This document shows positions 1-9,432 of a stretch of 64,000 bases of DNA, one piece after another. The notes beneath the pieces are model-generated. The model was not told where the DNA came from. It was given only the letters and a program-made list of their open reading frames with translations, and searched no databases. The translations under genes were made by a program, and so were the position numbers. Positions within the stretch are counted from its first letter, which is position 1, and each line of letters begins with the position of its first letter. The DNA lies in the NCBI GenBank assembly GCA_039105265.1, contig JAPFFF010000032.1:597001-661000 (forward strand), in the 5' to 3' direction. This DNA comes from Tritrichomonas musculus (Eukaryota > Parabasalia > Tritrichomonadida > Tritrichomonadidae).

Positions 1-136
1 CTTCTTCAATTTTCCCTTCCTCTTCTTCTTCGTTGCTCCATTTTTGTGAAAAATATTCCATTTTATAATTAAAAGTGAATTGTTATATAAAAAAATCAGA
101 TAAATTAATAGTTCCTTAAAAATTGTAACAGAGACC

Positions 137-190
<54 letters not shown>

Positions 191-367
191 CAAGATAAAA
201 ATAACAAAAATTCATAAAAACATAAAAAAAATTTAAATGGTTTATTATATGCAAATAGTAAAAATGATGGTAAAATTGTAATAGTATAAAGATAATTTTG
301 GGTATTTTTTTTTTCACATATCTTCGAAGAATTTGCAAGTAAACGACGTATAATTATGATTTTGAAC
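1..367. repeat. AT-rich non-coding start with (TA)n microsatellite
   Basis: No credible gene is seen. A run of about 45 bases of alternating T and A lies at roughly 138-184. The rest is simple AT-rich sequence. An open frame crossing the (TA)n tract on the minus strand only reflects the dinucleotide repeat. Confidence 0.8.
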
Positions 368-470
368 AGATATTTGTGGCTATTTAGGAATTACAGATGA
401 ATTAATTTCATCATCATATCAATCTAGTCTTATTGTTGCTATTTATAGCAAATATGTACTTTTATGGTGC

Positions 471-1088
471 TTGTGCTTGTTTATAAGTGGTAAGGAAAGG
501 CCGCTTTTCGATTTCTTGGTTAAGCTTGTACCATCGTTAGCTTATGTGATTAATATATACACAACTCAAACTGTAACCGATATTTTATCAAAGCAAGTTA
601 GTGCATGCGGATCTCAAATAACAACCATTAATAACAAATTCAATAACTATGTGATGAAGAGTGAGCATGATGCATTGAAATTGAAGTTTGATTCGTTGGA
701 AGAAAGATTAACTTCAATAATGATTAACTTAACACTAATTAAGTACACATTCAACGTACCAAATAGTAATAGCATTACTTATCAATTCGAACAACCTGAT
801 GCATATGAAGGTACACTCTATTTGACTTATAATGAAACCAAAGATAATGTTGCCAGTGAAAAAGAAATCAAAATCAATATATCATTCAATGCTAATAAAA
901 CACCTACGTATAAATATCAATGTGAACCAACTAAGATCTGGTTAAGCAATCATGAATTTCCATTAAATAGTAGCAATTTCATAGTCAATGAAACAGCTAA
1001 TTTCATATTGATTAATACGTCATTCTTTAAATCAAATGGTATCTTAACTGAAGATAACACCAAGAATGAAATACATTCATTGTTTTGA
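471..1088 (+). CDS. hypothetical coiled-coil plus beta-rich protein in a virus-like segment
   Basis: Open frame of about 205 codons with no clear ATG. The frame stays open upstream to about 368, so the true start is unclear. A hydrophobic N-terminal part is followed at about residues 45-90 by a heptad-like helical stretch containing SEHDALKLKFDSLEERLTS. The remaining 110 residues look beta-rich and Asn/Thr-rich. A helical stalk followed by a beta domain would suit a fibre-like or attachment-like protein, but I do not recognise the family. Base composition is less AT-rich than in the genes to the right and matches the helicase downstream, so both probably belong to one old large mobile or virus-like element. 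Confidence 0.4.
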   Translation: MCLFISGKERPLFDFLVKLVPSLAYVINIYTTQTVTDILSKQVSACGSQITTINNKFNNYVMKSEHDALKLKFDSLEERLTSIMINLTLIKYTFNVPNSNSITYQFEQPDAYEGTLYLTYNETKDNVASEKEIKINISFNANKTPTYKYQCEPTKIWLSNHEFPLNSSNFIVNETANFILINTSFFKSNGILTEDNTKNEIHSLF

Positions 1089-1108
1089 ACATAAAATAAA
1101 TCAATTAT

Positions 1109-1260
1109 GTTTTTATTCAACAACATACTTCAAGCATAAGTGATAAACATTGACAAAATCATTGAACTCTTTATTGTAGACCTGTTTGAAGTCAGTAACA
1201 ACCTCACCATTATCTTTGATTATCTTAATGGCGTCTACCTTTTGAATTGGTGATGCTTTA
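1109..1260 (-). pseudogene. short coding remnant, virus-like segment
   Basis: A minus-strand stretch of about 49 codons reads as protein-like sequence with balanced codon use, including KVDAIKIIKDNGEVVTDFKQ. It lies immediately downstream of the small ORF at 1258-1635. I see no recognisable domain. It is best treated as part of a decayed element. Confidence 0.35.
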
Positions 1261-1635
1261 CCTGCACAACAACCATGGTTCGATAGGTTTATCTATATAC
1301 TTAAACAATTTGGTGTGTGGATCGTAGTATCTGGACTTGTATGTGTATGTGTCACTCTCTTCTGGTTTGGTAGTACTCTGTCGTGGAACTGTTCGTGATA
1401 CATTACAGAGTTTGCCATTACGTTTGGTGAATCGTTTTGTCGATTGTGGTATATCTTCATTAAGTGTTCTACTGTCGAACTTACTAGCATTTGGATTACG
1501 ACGAAACAGGGTGTTGAGAGTCTTATAATCTTGTTTGGTTGTTAACTCGGTGATAGCTCGTTTAAGTAATGATAAGTCATCTGTTGCATATAACTCTTCG
1601 AGAGTTGGTTGTGATGGATTCTTGGTCTTACTCAT
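1258..1635 (-). CDS. small basic protein, paralogue of the ORF at 2081-2317
   Basis: About 125 codons if translation starts at the internal Met of MSKTKNPSQPT (1633-1635). That Met is preferred over the upstream one because it aligns with the start of the neighbouring paralogue. The shared core is a pattern of the type DYKTLNTLFRRNPNASKFD, then R-x-LNE-x-IP, then KRFTKR-x-G. The two copies in tandem suggest duplication inside one element. The rest is rich in Thr, Lys and Arg and has no known domain to my eye. Function is unknown. A nucleic-acid-binding role would fit the basic composition, but that is a guess. Confidence 0.45.
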   Translation of the reverse strand: MSKTKNPSQPTLEELYATDDLSLLKRAITELTTKQDYKTLNTLFRRNPNASKFDSRTLNEDIPQSTKRFTKRNGKLCNVSRTVPRQSTTKPEESDTYTYKSRYYDPHTKLFKYIDKPIEPWLLCR

Positions 1636-1689
1636 TTCTATGTAATTAAACTTACACAGATAACGCATAAATGTTAACTTCGATACTAT

Positions 1690-2075
1690 AATTAGCTAGC
1701 TGTGTTGGTATAGTTGTTGGATCATGAAGTGCATCTCCGGACTTCGGTTGCAGGTGCAAGTTCGATTTGCTGCTATACCGACTTTCTGTGTAATTTATAT
1801 CATTTTTGTGATAGAGCCCATAGCGAATTAACACCTATGTGGTAAGCTATTGCTTGTGGTATAGATAACACAGATGCATTTGTCGACAAATGTAATCCTC
1901 GTAATGAACGTGTTAAATCACGTTCCCCAACTATAGTAGATGCATATTGTTTCTCTTTATAAGGGATTGGATGTACGATCCAGGGTTAGTATGTTCATCT
2001 CTTATATCGAATGCATGACGCATCTACAATGACAGTTGGTTTTTGCACCGCGGAGATCATCTTTTTGGTCTCATC
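1690..2075 (-). pseudogene. decayed coding remnant between two paralogous small ORFs
   Basis: Parts of this interval, notably about 1812-2030, read on the minus strand as protein-like sequence (for example STIVGERDLTRSLRGLHLST). The interval is not a single intact gene. Composition matches the flanking virus-like segment. The family was not recognised. Confidence 0.3.
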
Positions 2076-2080
2076 ATGCC

Positions 2081-2317
2081 TTAGTCTTTACGTCGAGGTC
2101 TGGTCTCGAACTTCATTACACCTTTTCGTTTAGTGAAGTGTTTATCATCACATGGAATCTCTTCATTAAGTTCACGAGTATCAAATTTCCATGTATTTGG
2201 ATTACGACGTAATAGCGTGTTAACTGTTTTATAGTCTTTGGATTCGATAAGTTTAGCGAGTTCATGCTTCAACTTGTTCATATCATCACATGCGAATAGT
2301 TCTGTTATTGCGGTCAT
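2081..2317 (-). CDS. small basic protein, paralogue of the ORF at 1258-1635
   Basis: A 78-codon ORF starting with an ATG at 2315-2317 and lying 39 bases downstream of the helicase stop. It shares with its neighbour the pattern DYKTVNTLLRRNPNTWKFD, then RELNEEIP, then KHFTKRKG. The short C-terminus is basic (RPRRKD). Conservation of this core in two adjacent copies argues that it was a real protein. Function is unknown. The helicase and both small ORFs lie on the same strand and close together, as expected for genes of one element. Confidence 0.5.
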   Translation of the reverse strand: MTAITELFACDDMNKLKHELAKLIESKDYKTVNTLLRRNPNTWKFDTRELNEEIPCDDKHFTKRKGVMKFETRPRRKD

Positions 2318-2356
2318 TTAAGTTCGAGAAAAATACAAAGTAATCACATTGTCGAT

Positions 2357-4108
2357 TCACTTCTTCACCAATTTATACACTCGACCTCTCTTACAATTAA
2401 CTCTGTTATATCTCATATTAACTTCATACCCATCTGGTATTGTCTTAATATCGATTCCATAATAGTTGTATAGATCTCTTTTGGTAGTAAATTCTATATC
2501 AATGTTAGGTTCATTAACGATATGTTCATCAACGATAGGTTCATCAACAGATTCATCATCATCAACTGGTTCATCATTCTCTTCGAGAACTTCACTTTGT
2601 GAATCGTCATCATCGGCAGATTTACCGAATCGTACACGATCAAACTCATATAATGCGACATTCCAACCTGTTTTACTCATACAATTCCATGCTCTATCAC
2701 GCAGTTCGTTTAAGTATCTCTCATATCTGTTGTTCGGTATCGAGTACTTTCTCTTGTTCAAATGCTTTCCATATCGAACATATACATATACATCCGAGTT
2801 TCGATTTCGGTTTCGACCTAGAAACTGTTTAACACTGGACACAGTATCGATATATGTTTGGACGAATATAGATAGAATATTCTCTTTAATGGACTGTCCA
2901 TTCTGTATAAATGAGGTAGATATAACAACATCAACATCTTCATCGAACAAACCATCTTCATTAAACTTAACCTCTTTGTTATCTCCTGTATATAACGCAA
3001 CCTTGTATCTATCTTTCAACATCTCTTTCAATAAAGTACATTGTTTCTTATCTTCGATCTTAATTAATACTTTATCGCAGTTCTTTCGCTTTGTATCGAT
3101 TAAGTTAACTATCTCAGCTCGTTGTTCATCAGCATCTGGTATCAACTTGTTAACGTATATATTTCGATTGTATCTCTTATCGATACATGGATTAACGATT
3201 ATGTAATCTCTAAAACACGTGAAGTGTTTAATATCATCAGCAGTAGCACTTATTAACGCAACCTTATCGAACTCTTTAGTAATCTCAATCAATCCAATAT
3301 GTTGTAGTAACATATGCTCTTCATCAATAACTAGAAAGTAATCTAATCGTTGTTCGTTCATGTAATATTCTTCAGTTAGATCACCTAGACATTTCGAAGC
3401 TGTGTTGTATGTAGTAATAATCACATTAACTTCATTGTGTACAGCTTTGTGAAACTCTTTAAACGCATTATCGTCAACACACAACCGAATGGAATTAACA
3501 TCCATATCACTCAACTTGGTATAGAACTCTTCAGCGATATTCACTGTTGGAACTATTACCATAAACCTCTCTGTACTATGCGATGCAATCAATTTACGAA
3601 TCGTTGTCGATTTACCAGAACCGATTGGAGCTTCACAGATGAACTTCTTAGTCCGGATTTGTTTAGTGATCTTACATAAATCATATTTGTTGTGATCCAT
3701 ACAATAATAATAATCTTCATAATCCATATAATCGATTACATCGCCATTCTCATCACAAAGTTCTAGTTCATCATCGATATTTACTGGTGGTTCACCACTA
3801 GTTAGATGTCTAATCGTTGTTTCATCTTCTAATGGATGGCCGTTCTTATCGAAGTAACCTTCACACTGTATAGTGTATAATCGTTCAGGGATCTCATCAA
3901 ACATCTGCCATCGAATATATGACGGATCATGGACTTCTTCTGGTGTTGGTATTGGTTCGATTTGTTGTTTCAATGGATCATCGTCATTATGGAAATCATT
4001 TATAGATATGGATTTCATACCTTCATATACGTGATTGTATAACATGGTGTTCAGTGTCATTGGTTTCTGTTGTATAAAATTTTCATTAAATTCACATATC
4101 AAAACCAT
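2357..4108 (-). CDS. superfamily 2 helicase of a virus-like element
   Basis: Open frame of 583 codons. Seen in order: an acidic, Pro-containing N-terminus (about 1-130); Walker A PIGSGKST (161-168); DEEH box (262-265); SAT motif (287-289); a motif V-like ISTSFIQNGQS (396-406); and motif VI QFLGRNRNRN (428-437). The C-terminal 500-545 stretch is Asp/Glu-rich with short repeats, then a basic tail. The DEEH box with a GRNRNRN motif VI resembles origin-binding-protein-like SF2 helicases of DNA viruses and large self-replicating elements. It probably unwinds DNA during element replication. Family placement is inference. Other Polinton hallmark genes (polymerase B, integrase, packaging ATPase) are not in the window, so this is a partial element. 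Confidence 0.65.
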   Translation of the reverse strand: MVLICEFNENFIQQKPMTLNTMLYNHVYEGMKSISINDFHNDDDPLKQQIEPIPTPEEVHDPSYIRWQMFDEIPERLYTIQCEGYFDKNGHPLEDETTIRHLTSGEPPVNIDDELELCDENGDVIDYMDYEDYYYCMDHNKYDLCKITKQIRTKKFICEAPIGSGKSTTIRKLIASHSTERFMVIVPTVNIAEEFYTKLSDMDVNSIRLCVDDNAFKEFHKAVHNEVNVIITTYNTASKCLGDLTEEYYMNEQRLDYFLVIDEEHMLLQHIGLIEITKEFDKVALISATADDIKHFTCFRDYIIVNPCIDKRYNRNIYVNKLIPDADEQRAEIVNLIDTKRKNCDKVLIKIEDKKQCTLLKEMLKDRYKVALYTGDNKEVKFNEDGLFDEDVDVVISTSFIQNGQSIKENILSIFVQTYIDTVSSVKQFLGRNRNRNSDVYVYVRYGKHLNKRKYSIPNNRYERYLNELRDRAWNCMSKTGWNVALYEFDRVRFGKSADDDDSQSEVLEENDEPVDDDESVDEPIVDEHIVNEPNIDIEFTTKRDLYNYYGIDIKTIPDGYEVNMRYNRVNCKRGRVYKLVKK

Positions 4109-4996
4109 TGTTTATATATTTAGTCATTCATTATATGCTACAATAGTCATTCATTATCTGCCACTATTAGTTCTACTTTATTGGACACAATCTCGATAAT
4201 GTCGTATATGAGTATTGCTATGGAAATGTTTAGAAACGGTTTCATATTAATATAGCCGATTTCGCCTATTATAATAGTTTATTTAGCCATTATTTTAGGT
4301 TATCGCTATTAGAATTGTCATATATAGACATATATCCATAGTCTTGTGCCACAAGTAGCACTAAATTAAATACAAAAACAGCTGATTTTTGAGGGATTTC
4401 GTCAATTAAATTAGCTGTCACGCGACTGTGGCGGGTATATATACTAATTTGGTCGAGGATGACAAAAATGTCAATTTTTGGTAGACTGAATGAATTAGAG
4501 TTAGGGGAGTGAGCGAAGCGAACGTGGGCGTAAGATACGTAGTATCTGTAGCACCCCCTAACATAGCTACTTTTTAATATAAATAAGTGATCAACATTCA
4601 AGAACTCTACGAATTTTGAAGATACAAAAATATTTCTATTTTTATAGATTATATACATAAAAATATTAGATTTGGCCTGAGGAATTTTGAATTCATCAAT
4701 CATACGTTTTTATACTAAGATGAGAAAAACTGTCAATAATACACTGAAATAAACAAACAAACAAAAATAAAATTTCATAGATAACCTTTGCAACTGTTCG
4801 TTTGATGAAATACATAGTTAATTTTTCGAGAAATTGAAAAAATATATGATTTTTTTTCCTTTTCAAATTTGTGAATATAAAAATATAAAAATAATAATTA
4901 TCTCAAATTTGTGAGCAAATTTGCTCAAAAATTGAATGAAATTTGAGAGTACCCATAAATAATTGATTTTTTAATATTTCTAAATTCTTTTTAAGA
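4109..4996. other. AT-rich intergenic region with palindromic GC-rich patch
   Basis: No supported gene. At about 4496-4562 an isolated GC-rich patch begins TTAGGGGAGTG and ends GCACCCCCTAA, so its ends are inverted repeats. The hyphenated palindrome GATAC-gta-GTATC lies inside. Another small palindrome, GAGC-aaatt-GCTC, lies at about 4912-4925. These could be a relic terminus of the virus-like segment on the left. The open frame on the minus strand here crosses the palindrome and is not convincing. Confidence 0.5.
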
Positions 4997-5079
4997 AAAT
5001 AAATTACACCCCGAGCTTATTACATTTTCAAAAAAAAAAATGTAATAAGAATTTGGTAAATATGTATTTAAAAAAAAAA

Positions 5080-5112
5080 GTCGGGGGCTCCGCCCCCGAA
5101 CTCCCGACCTCA
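5080..5112. repeat. GC-rich stem-loop near the hAT left end
   Basis: TCGGGGGC-tccg-CCCCCGA forms a strong hairpin within about 100 bp of the left terminus of the hAT element. A second short copy of the outer stem (CTCCCGAC) follows directly. Subterminal hairpins often serve as transposase sites. That role here is inference. Confidence 0.55.
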
Positions 5113-5238
5113 TATTTTTTTTAAAAACTAAATAATAAATCTATTAACAATTGTTTAGCAAAGTGTTTTTTTGTTTTTTTCATGGTTTAAAGCAAAGATA
5201 ATATTAAATATAAAACTTCTTATATCATATTGAAACTT

Positions 5239-6795
5239 TTATTTATTATTAGATAATCTAACGACGCATCTGGCATGCAGCATTTCTGTCCCTACATTAG
5301 TAGCATGAGGTGAAAACATGTTCTTTTGAACACTCATTAATCTTTCTACTTCAGCTTCTGATACTCCTATTGAACATAGCCTGATGCAAATATGAGACAA
5401 TTCTGGATAAACTTGATGAAGTCTTCTCCAATAAGTATTGTTTGTATCATCTAAGCTAATATATTTGATTGGCTCTTCATGAGCCATATAGAGCCAGCTT
5501 TGGTATAAATTGAATATTGCTTCTGCATTTTGATATCCAAGAATATGAGCTTGGTTTATAATCTCTCTTTTGGTGCTTTCTATTAAATCAGTTAGCCAAT
5601 TAATTTGCTTTAGTGCCTCGAATTTAATTGAATTCAATTTACTTCTAAGCTTATTAAATTCACTGTATCTTTTCTTAGTGGATTGAAAATATTCTTGAGC
5701 ATTTTGATGTAGTTCAATTGCTGTGATTAATTTTTTATTATCATACTTATTTAAAATTATGTCATCATCGTCATCTTGAGAATCCTGCTCTTGGTTTCCC
5801 TGTAAAAAGGCATCTGCAATTTGATCGACGGTTGCTTTAGCTGTTTGCAAATCTTCTGTATTAACTTTATCGTTTGTTTTTGGTGAAGATAATTCAACTT
5901 CTATACAATCTGAAAGGTTATCAAGTTCAATCTGAGACTGGTTATCATATCCGTTATTTACAGGTCCTTTAGTAGAATAACCTTTTTCAAGCTGTCTTAG
6001 AAAAGATCTACCAGGAAGTGAAACACAATAAGCAGCTTTAAGAATACTTTGAGGAAAACTAAGCATACGTGCAATAAAAGTTTTAAACACAAATTCATAA
6101 ATAGGTCGGCTTTTTTCTGATAATAGAGAATTTCCAATTTGAATTAGTTTTTTTGTTACATTTGAAATGGCAGGTAAGAGTTCTGATAGTTTCATTGAAC
6201 GACTTTCACACTTTTTAGAGAGAATCTGAAGAGGTTGGAGAATATTTGTGATATCAATTAATTCAGCTGGCATAATATCTTCGTCATCACTTATTAACAA
6301 AGATTCTATCTCAAATTTGTACTTTTTAAAAAACATAAGAACATCTACCAAATAAACCCAACGAGTTGGAACTAATTTGGGACAAGTATCTTGAATTTCT
6401 GATTTATTTTCTTCTCTCCTACAATATTCTATTAAATGATCTATTATTTTCATATAAGGAAGGAATTCTTTAATAGATATAACCTCTGCAAAAATCAAAT
6501 TGATAATATGATTAATACACGGAATGTGATATATGGCAGATGATAATCCTTTTTCACTTTTAATGTAATCTATTATTCCTTTAGTCTGTGCGCTTTGACT
6601 ATCGGCAATGATTGCTACAACTTCTAATTCCTTTTCATGTATATAAGTGACAATAGTTCTTAATGATTCTTCATACTGATAGGAATTAAATGCAATAGGA
6701 ATTAGGCCAAATATAAATACAAAAAAGAAAAAAGCAATAAAAACAATATAAACAACCAAATATCTTTTAAAAAATTGAATTAGAATTAAAAACAA
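5239..6795 (-). pseudogene. hAT-family transposase, 5' part lost
   Basis: The frame runs to 518 codons, but the first roughly 40 are hydrophobic AT-rich read-through and begin at a TTG. Convincing protein starts near EESLRTIVTYIHEKELEVV. Seen: a conserved block with IADSQSAQTKGI and then HIPCINHIINLIF (the C-x2-H region of the hAT catalytic core), a long helical insertion, an acidic stretch, and at the C-terminus the hAT dimerisation region SEAEVERLMSVQKNMFSPH. The BED-type zinc finger and the first catalytic aspartate region normally found upstream are not visible, so the gene is 5'-truncated or was split by an intron. It lies inside the hAT TIRs and runs toward the left end. A stretch starting GTATGT and ending CAG at the 5' edge resembles a trichomonad intron, but no convincing upstream exon joins in frame. 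Confidence 0.75.
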
Positions 6796-7684
6796 ACATA
6801 CTCATTTATTACAAAAGGATTTTATCAACGAAACATTTATGGCTTGCAAGTACTAGTCAAATTCGACATATCGCCTGGTTGTTCGCTAATTTGAGATTTT
6901 AAAACATCATCGATATTCTTCAACGAATAGATTGATTATGAACTATCAAAAACGAAGCCTATCAGAAACCTTACAATTCAAAATTATAAATGTATCGAAA
7001 TGAAACTGACTTTTCAAAAGGATAGAAAGGAAAAAATCGAGTCTCCATTCATTTTTCCGTATTAATTTACATATCTTCCATTAGATTTAGGATCTAATGC
7101 AATTGCTAATACAAAACCTTTTACTTTTTTTAAACAGCACCGATTTTTATCAATATTTTTACTTTTATGCAAGATATATTAAAAATTCCCTAAAAAATGT
7201 TTTACCTCATTTTTATTTGAGTTTTCTGAAATTTTTTATTCAAAAACAAAATTTCAGTTTTAGTCTTGAACAACTTAAAAAAAGTCAAGGATGTTGAAGA
7301 TAATTATTTTACTAATATTAGAAGTCCTGGTTTATATCAATTAGATAAAAATAATATTGTTTTTTGCTTAAAATAAATAATTTTTTTAATTAATCTTTCT
7401 ATCATTTTATCTTTCTTTTCTTTTTTTTGAAAGTTTTAAAAAAAATTTGAATGTTGTAAAAGGTATGCGGTTTCGTCCTTTTTTAAGTCTATCTAGTTTT
7501 ATTTTTTTATCTCTATTGAATTTTTGAGATTATGTTTTTATAAATGAGAATATATCTTATTAAAAAATAAAGTATAACATAAAAATATTGATATTTTAAT
7601 ATATATTTTTACCTCTTTTAATAAAGATAATATTTTTAATCACTTATTTGCATTATTTCCTTATGACATTAGTTCTCAATTGTT
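6796..7684. other. AT-rich hAT interior left of the MULE
   Basis: No intact gene. About 6840-6930 on the minus strand contains a short protein-like frame (SLKNIDDVLKSQISEQPGD) that may be a leftover of the transposase N-terminal region. The remainder is A/T homopolymer-rich. The last nine bases, 7676-7684 (TCAATTGTT), are the MULE target duplication. Confidence 0.6.
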
Positions 7685-7878
7685 GGCGAAGTGACAAACT
7701 ATAGAAAAAGTTACACCATTTTTTTCTGAGGAAAATTCGTTATTCTGACTTTTTGAGTTAATTGAGAAGGCATACAAAAAGTTCTAAAATTTTCTTGTAA
7801 AGTTTTGAAAAAGTTCACTAAGATAAAACCATGAAAAAGCGCCATTTTTATAGAACTAAACCAATCAAAGAAACCGAG

Positions 7879-9235
7879 ATGACGACATTGCCGCCCATAG
7901 CATGATCACGATCAGTAATGCTTAGCAGCTAGCTGGTTGTAACTGCGGCGAGTCGTCATCCGGACAAAGATATCACGATTTCATCCGGAAGATCTGGAAT
8001 GACGACATTGCCGCCCATAGCAAGACCACGATCAGCAATGCTTAGCAGCTAGCTGGTTGTAACTGCGGCGAGTCGTCATCCGGACAAAGATATCGCGATT
8101 TCATCCGGAAGATCTGGAATGACGACATTGCCGCCCATAGCAAGACCACGATCAGCAATGCTTAGCAGCTAGCTGGTTGTAACTGCGGCGAGTCGTCATC
8201 CGGACAAAGATATCGCGATTTCATCCGGAAGATCTGGAATGACGACATTGCCGCCCATAGCAAGACCACGATCAGCAATGCTTAGCAGCTAGCTGGTTGT
8301 AACTGCGGCGAGTCGTCATCCGGACAAAGATATCGCGATTTCATCCGGAAGATCTGGAATGACGACATTGCCGCCCATAGCAAGACCACGATCAGCAATG
8401 CTTAGCAGCTAGCTGGTTGTAACTGCGGCGAGTCGTCATCCGGACAAAGATATCGCGATTTCATCCGGAAGATCTGGAATGACGACATTGCCGCCCATAG
8501 CAAGACCACGATCAGCAATGCTTAGCAGCTAGCTGGTTGTAACTGCGGCGAGTCGTCATCCGGACAAAGATATCACGATTTCATCCGGAAGATCTGGAAT
8601 GACGACATTGCCGCCCATAGCAAGACCACGATCAGCAATGCTTAGCAGCTAGCTGGTTGTAACTGCGGCGAGTCGTCATCCGGACAAAGATATCGCGATT
8701 TCATCCGGAAGATCTGGAATGACGACATTGCCGCCCATAGCAAGACCACGATCAGCAATGCTTAGCAGCTAGCTGGTTGTAACTGCGGCGAGTCGTCATC
8801 CGGACAAAGATATCGCGATTTCATCCGGAAGATCTGGAATTGACGACATTGCCGCCCATAGCAAGACCACGATCAGCAATGCTTAGCAGCTAGCTGGTTG
8901 TAACTGCGGCGAGTCGTCATCCGGACAAAGATATCGCGATTTCATCCGGAAGATCTGGAATGACGACATTGCCGCCCATAGCAAGACCACGATCAGCAAT
9001 GCTTAGCAGCTAGCTGGTTGTAACTGCGGCGAGTCGTCATCCGGACAAAGATATCACGATTTCATCCGGAAGATCTGGAATGACGACATTGCCGCCCATA
9101 GCAAGACCACGATCAGCAATGCTTAGCAGCTAGCTGGTTGTAACTGCGGCGAGTCGTCATCCGGACAAAGATATCACGATTTCATCCGGAAGATCTGGAA
9201 TTGACGACATTGCCGCCCATAGGACGACCACGGTG
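7879..9235 (+). repeat. 120-bp tandem array, left arm of MULE copy 1 (11 full units)
   Basis: Units starting ATGACGACATTGCCGCCC recur every 120 bp at 7879, 7999, 8119 and onward, with one 121-bp unit near 8839, and end in a partial unit at about 9200. Units are nearly identical. Variation is limited to a few sites such as CGCGATTT versus CACGATTT. The unit next to the terminus has its own variant (CATGATCACGATCAGTAATG). The array is strikingly GC-rich against its surroundings. Arrays inside MULE arms may multiply transposase binding sites. Confidence 0.95.
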
Positions 9236-9432
9236 GCAATAAAAAGATGAAAATAAAACAAACAAAAAACAAACAAAATTGATTATTTAATATTATTATT
9301 ACGATTTTTTAATTTTTTTATTTTGATAAAGCTTATTTAAAATATTCTGAGTCTTCTCAGAAATTTGTTAAATTTTTTTTTTTTTAATAAATATATATAA
9401 CTTTTTGAAAGAATTATGGTCTTTTTATATTT
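9236..9432 (+). promoter_or_regulatory. MULE left inner arm and 5' leader of the transposase gene
   Basis: AT-rich leader between array and ATG. It contains GATAAAGCTTATTTAAAATA and the short palindrome CTGAGtcttCTCAG. The same sequence in inverse orientation follows the stop codon at 11776-11820, so this is the inner end of the inverted arm. It must contain the promoter of the transposase, although no canonical element is evident. Confidence 0.55.

Noticed and set aside
138-338. 66-codon minus-strand frame
   Set aside because: Ends in translated (TA)n and has low-complexity composition.
4290-4703. 137-codon minus-strand frame
   Set aside because: Runs through a palindromic patch and AT-rich sequence, with no protein-like conservation pattern.
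7097-7297. 66-codon plus-strand frame
   Set aside because: Phe/Leu/Lys-rich AT noise inside the hAT element.
7879-9235. Possible CRISPR array
   Set aside because: The entire 120-bp unit is repeated with no unique spacers, and it lies in a transposon arm of a eukaryote.
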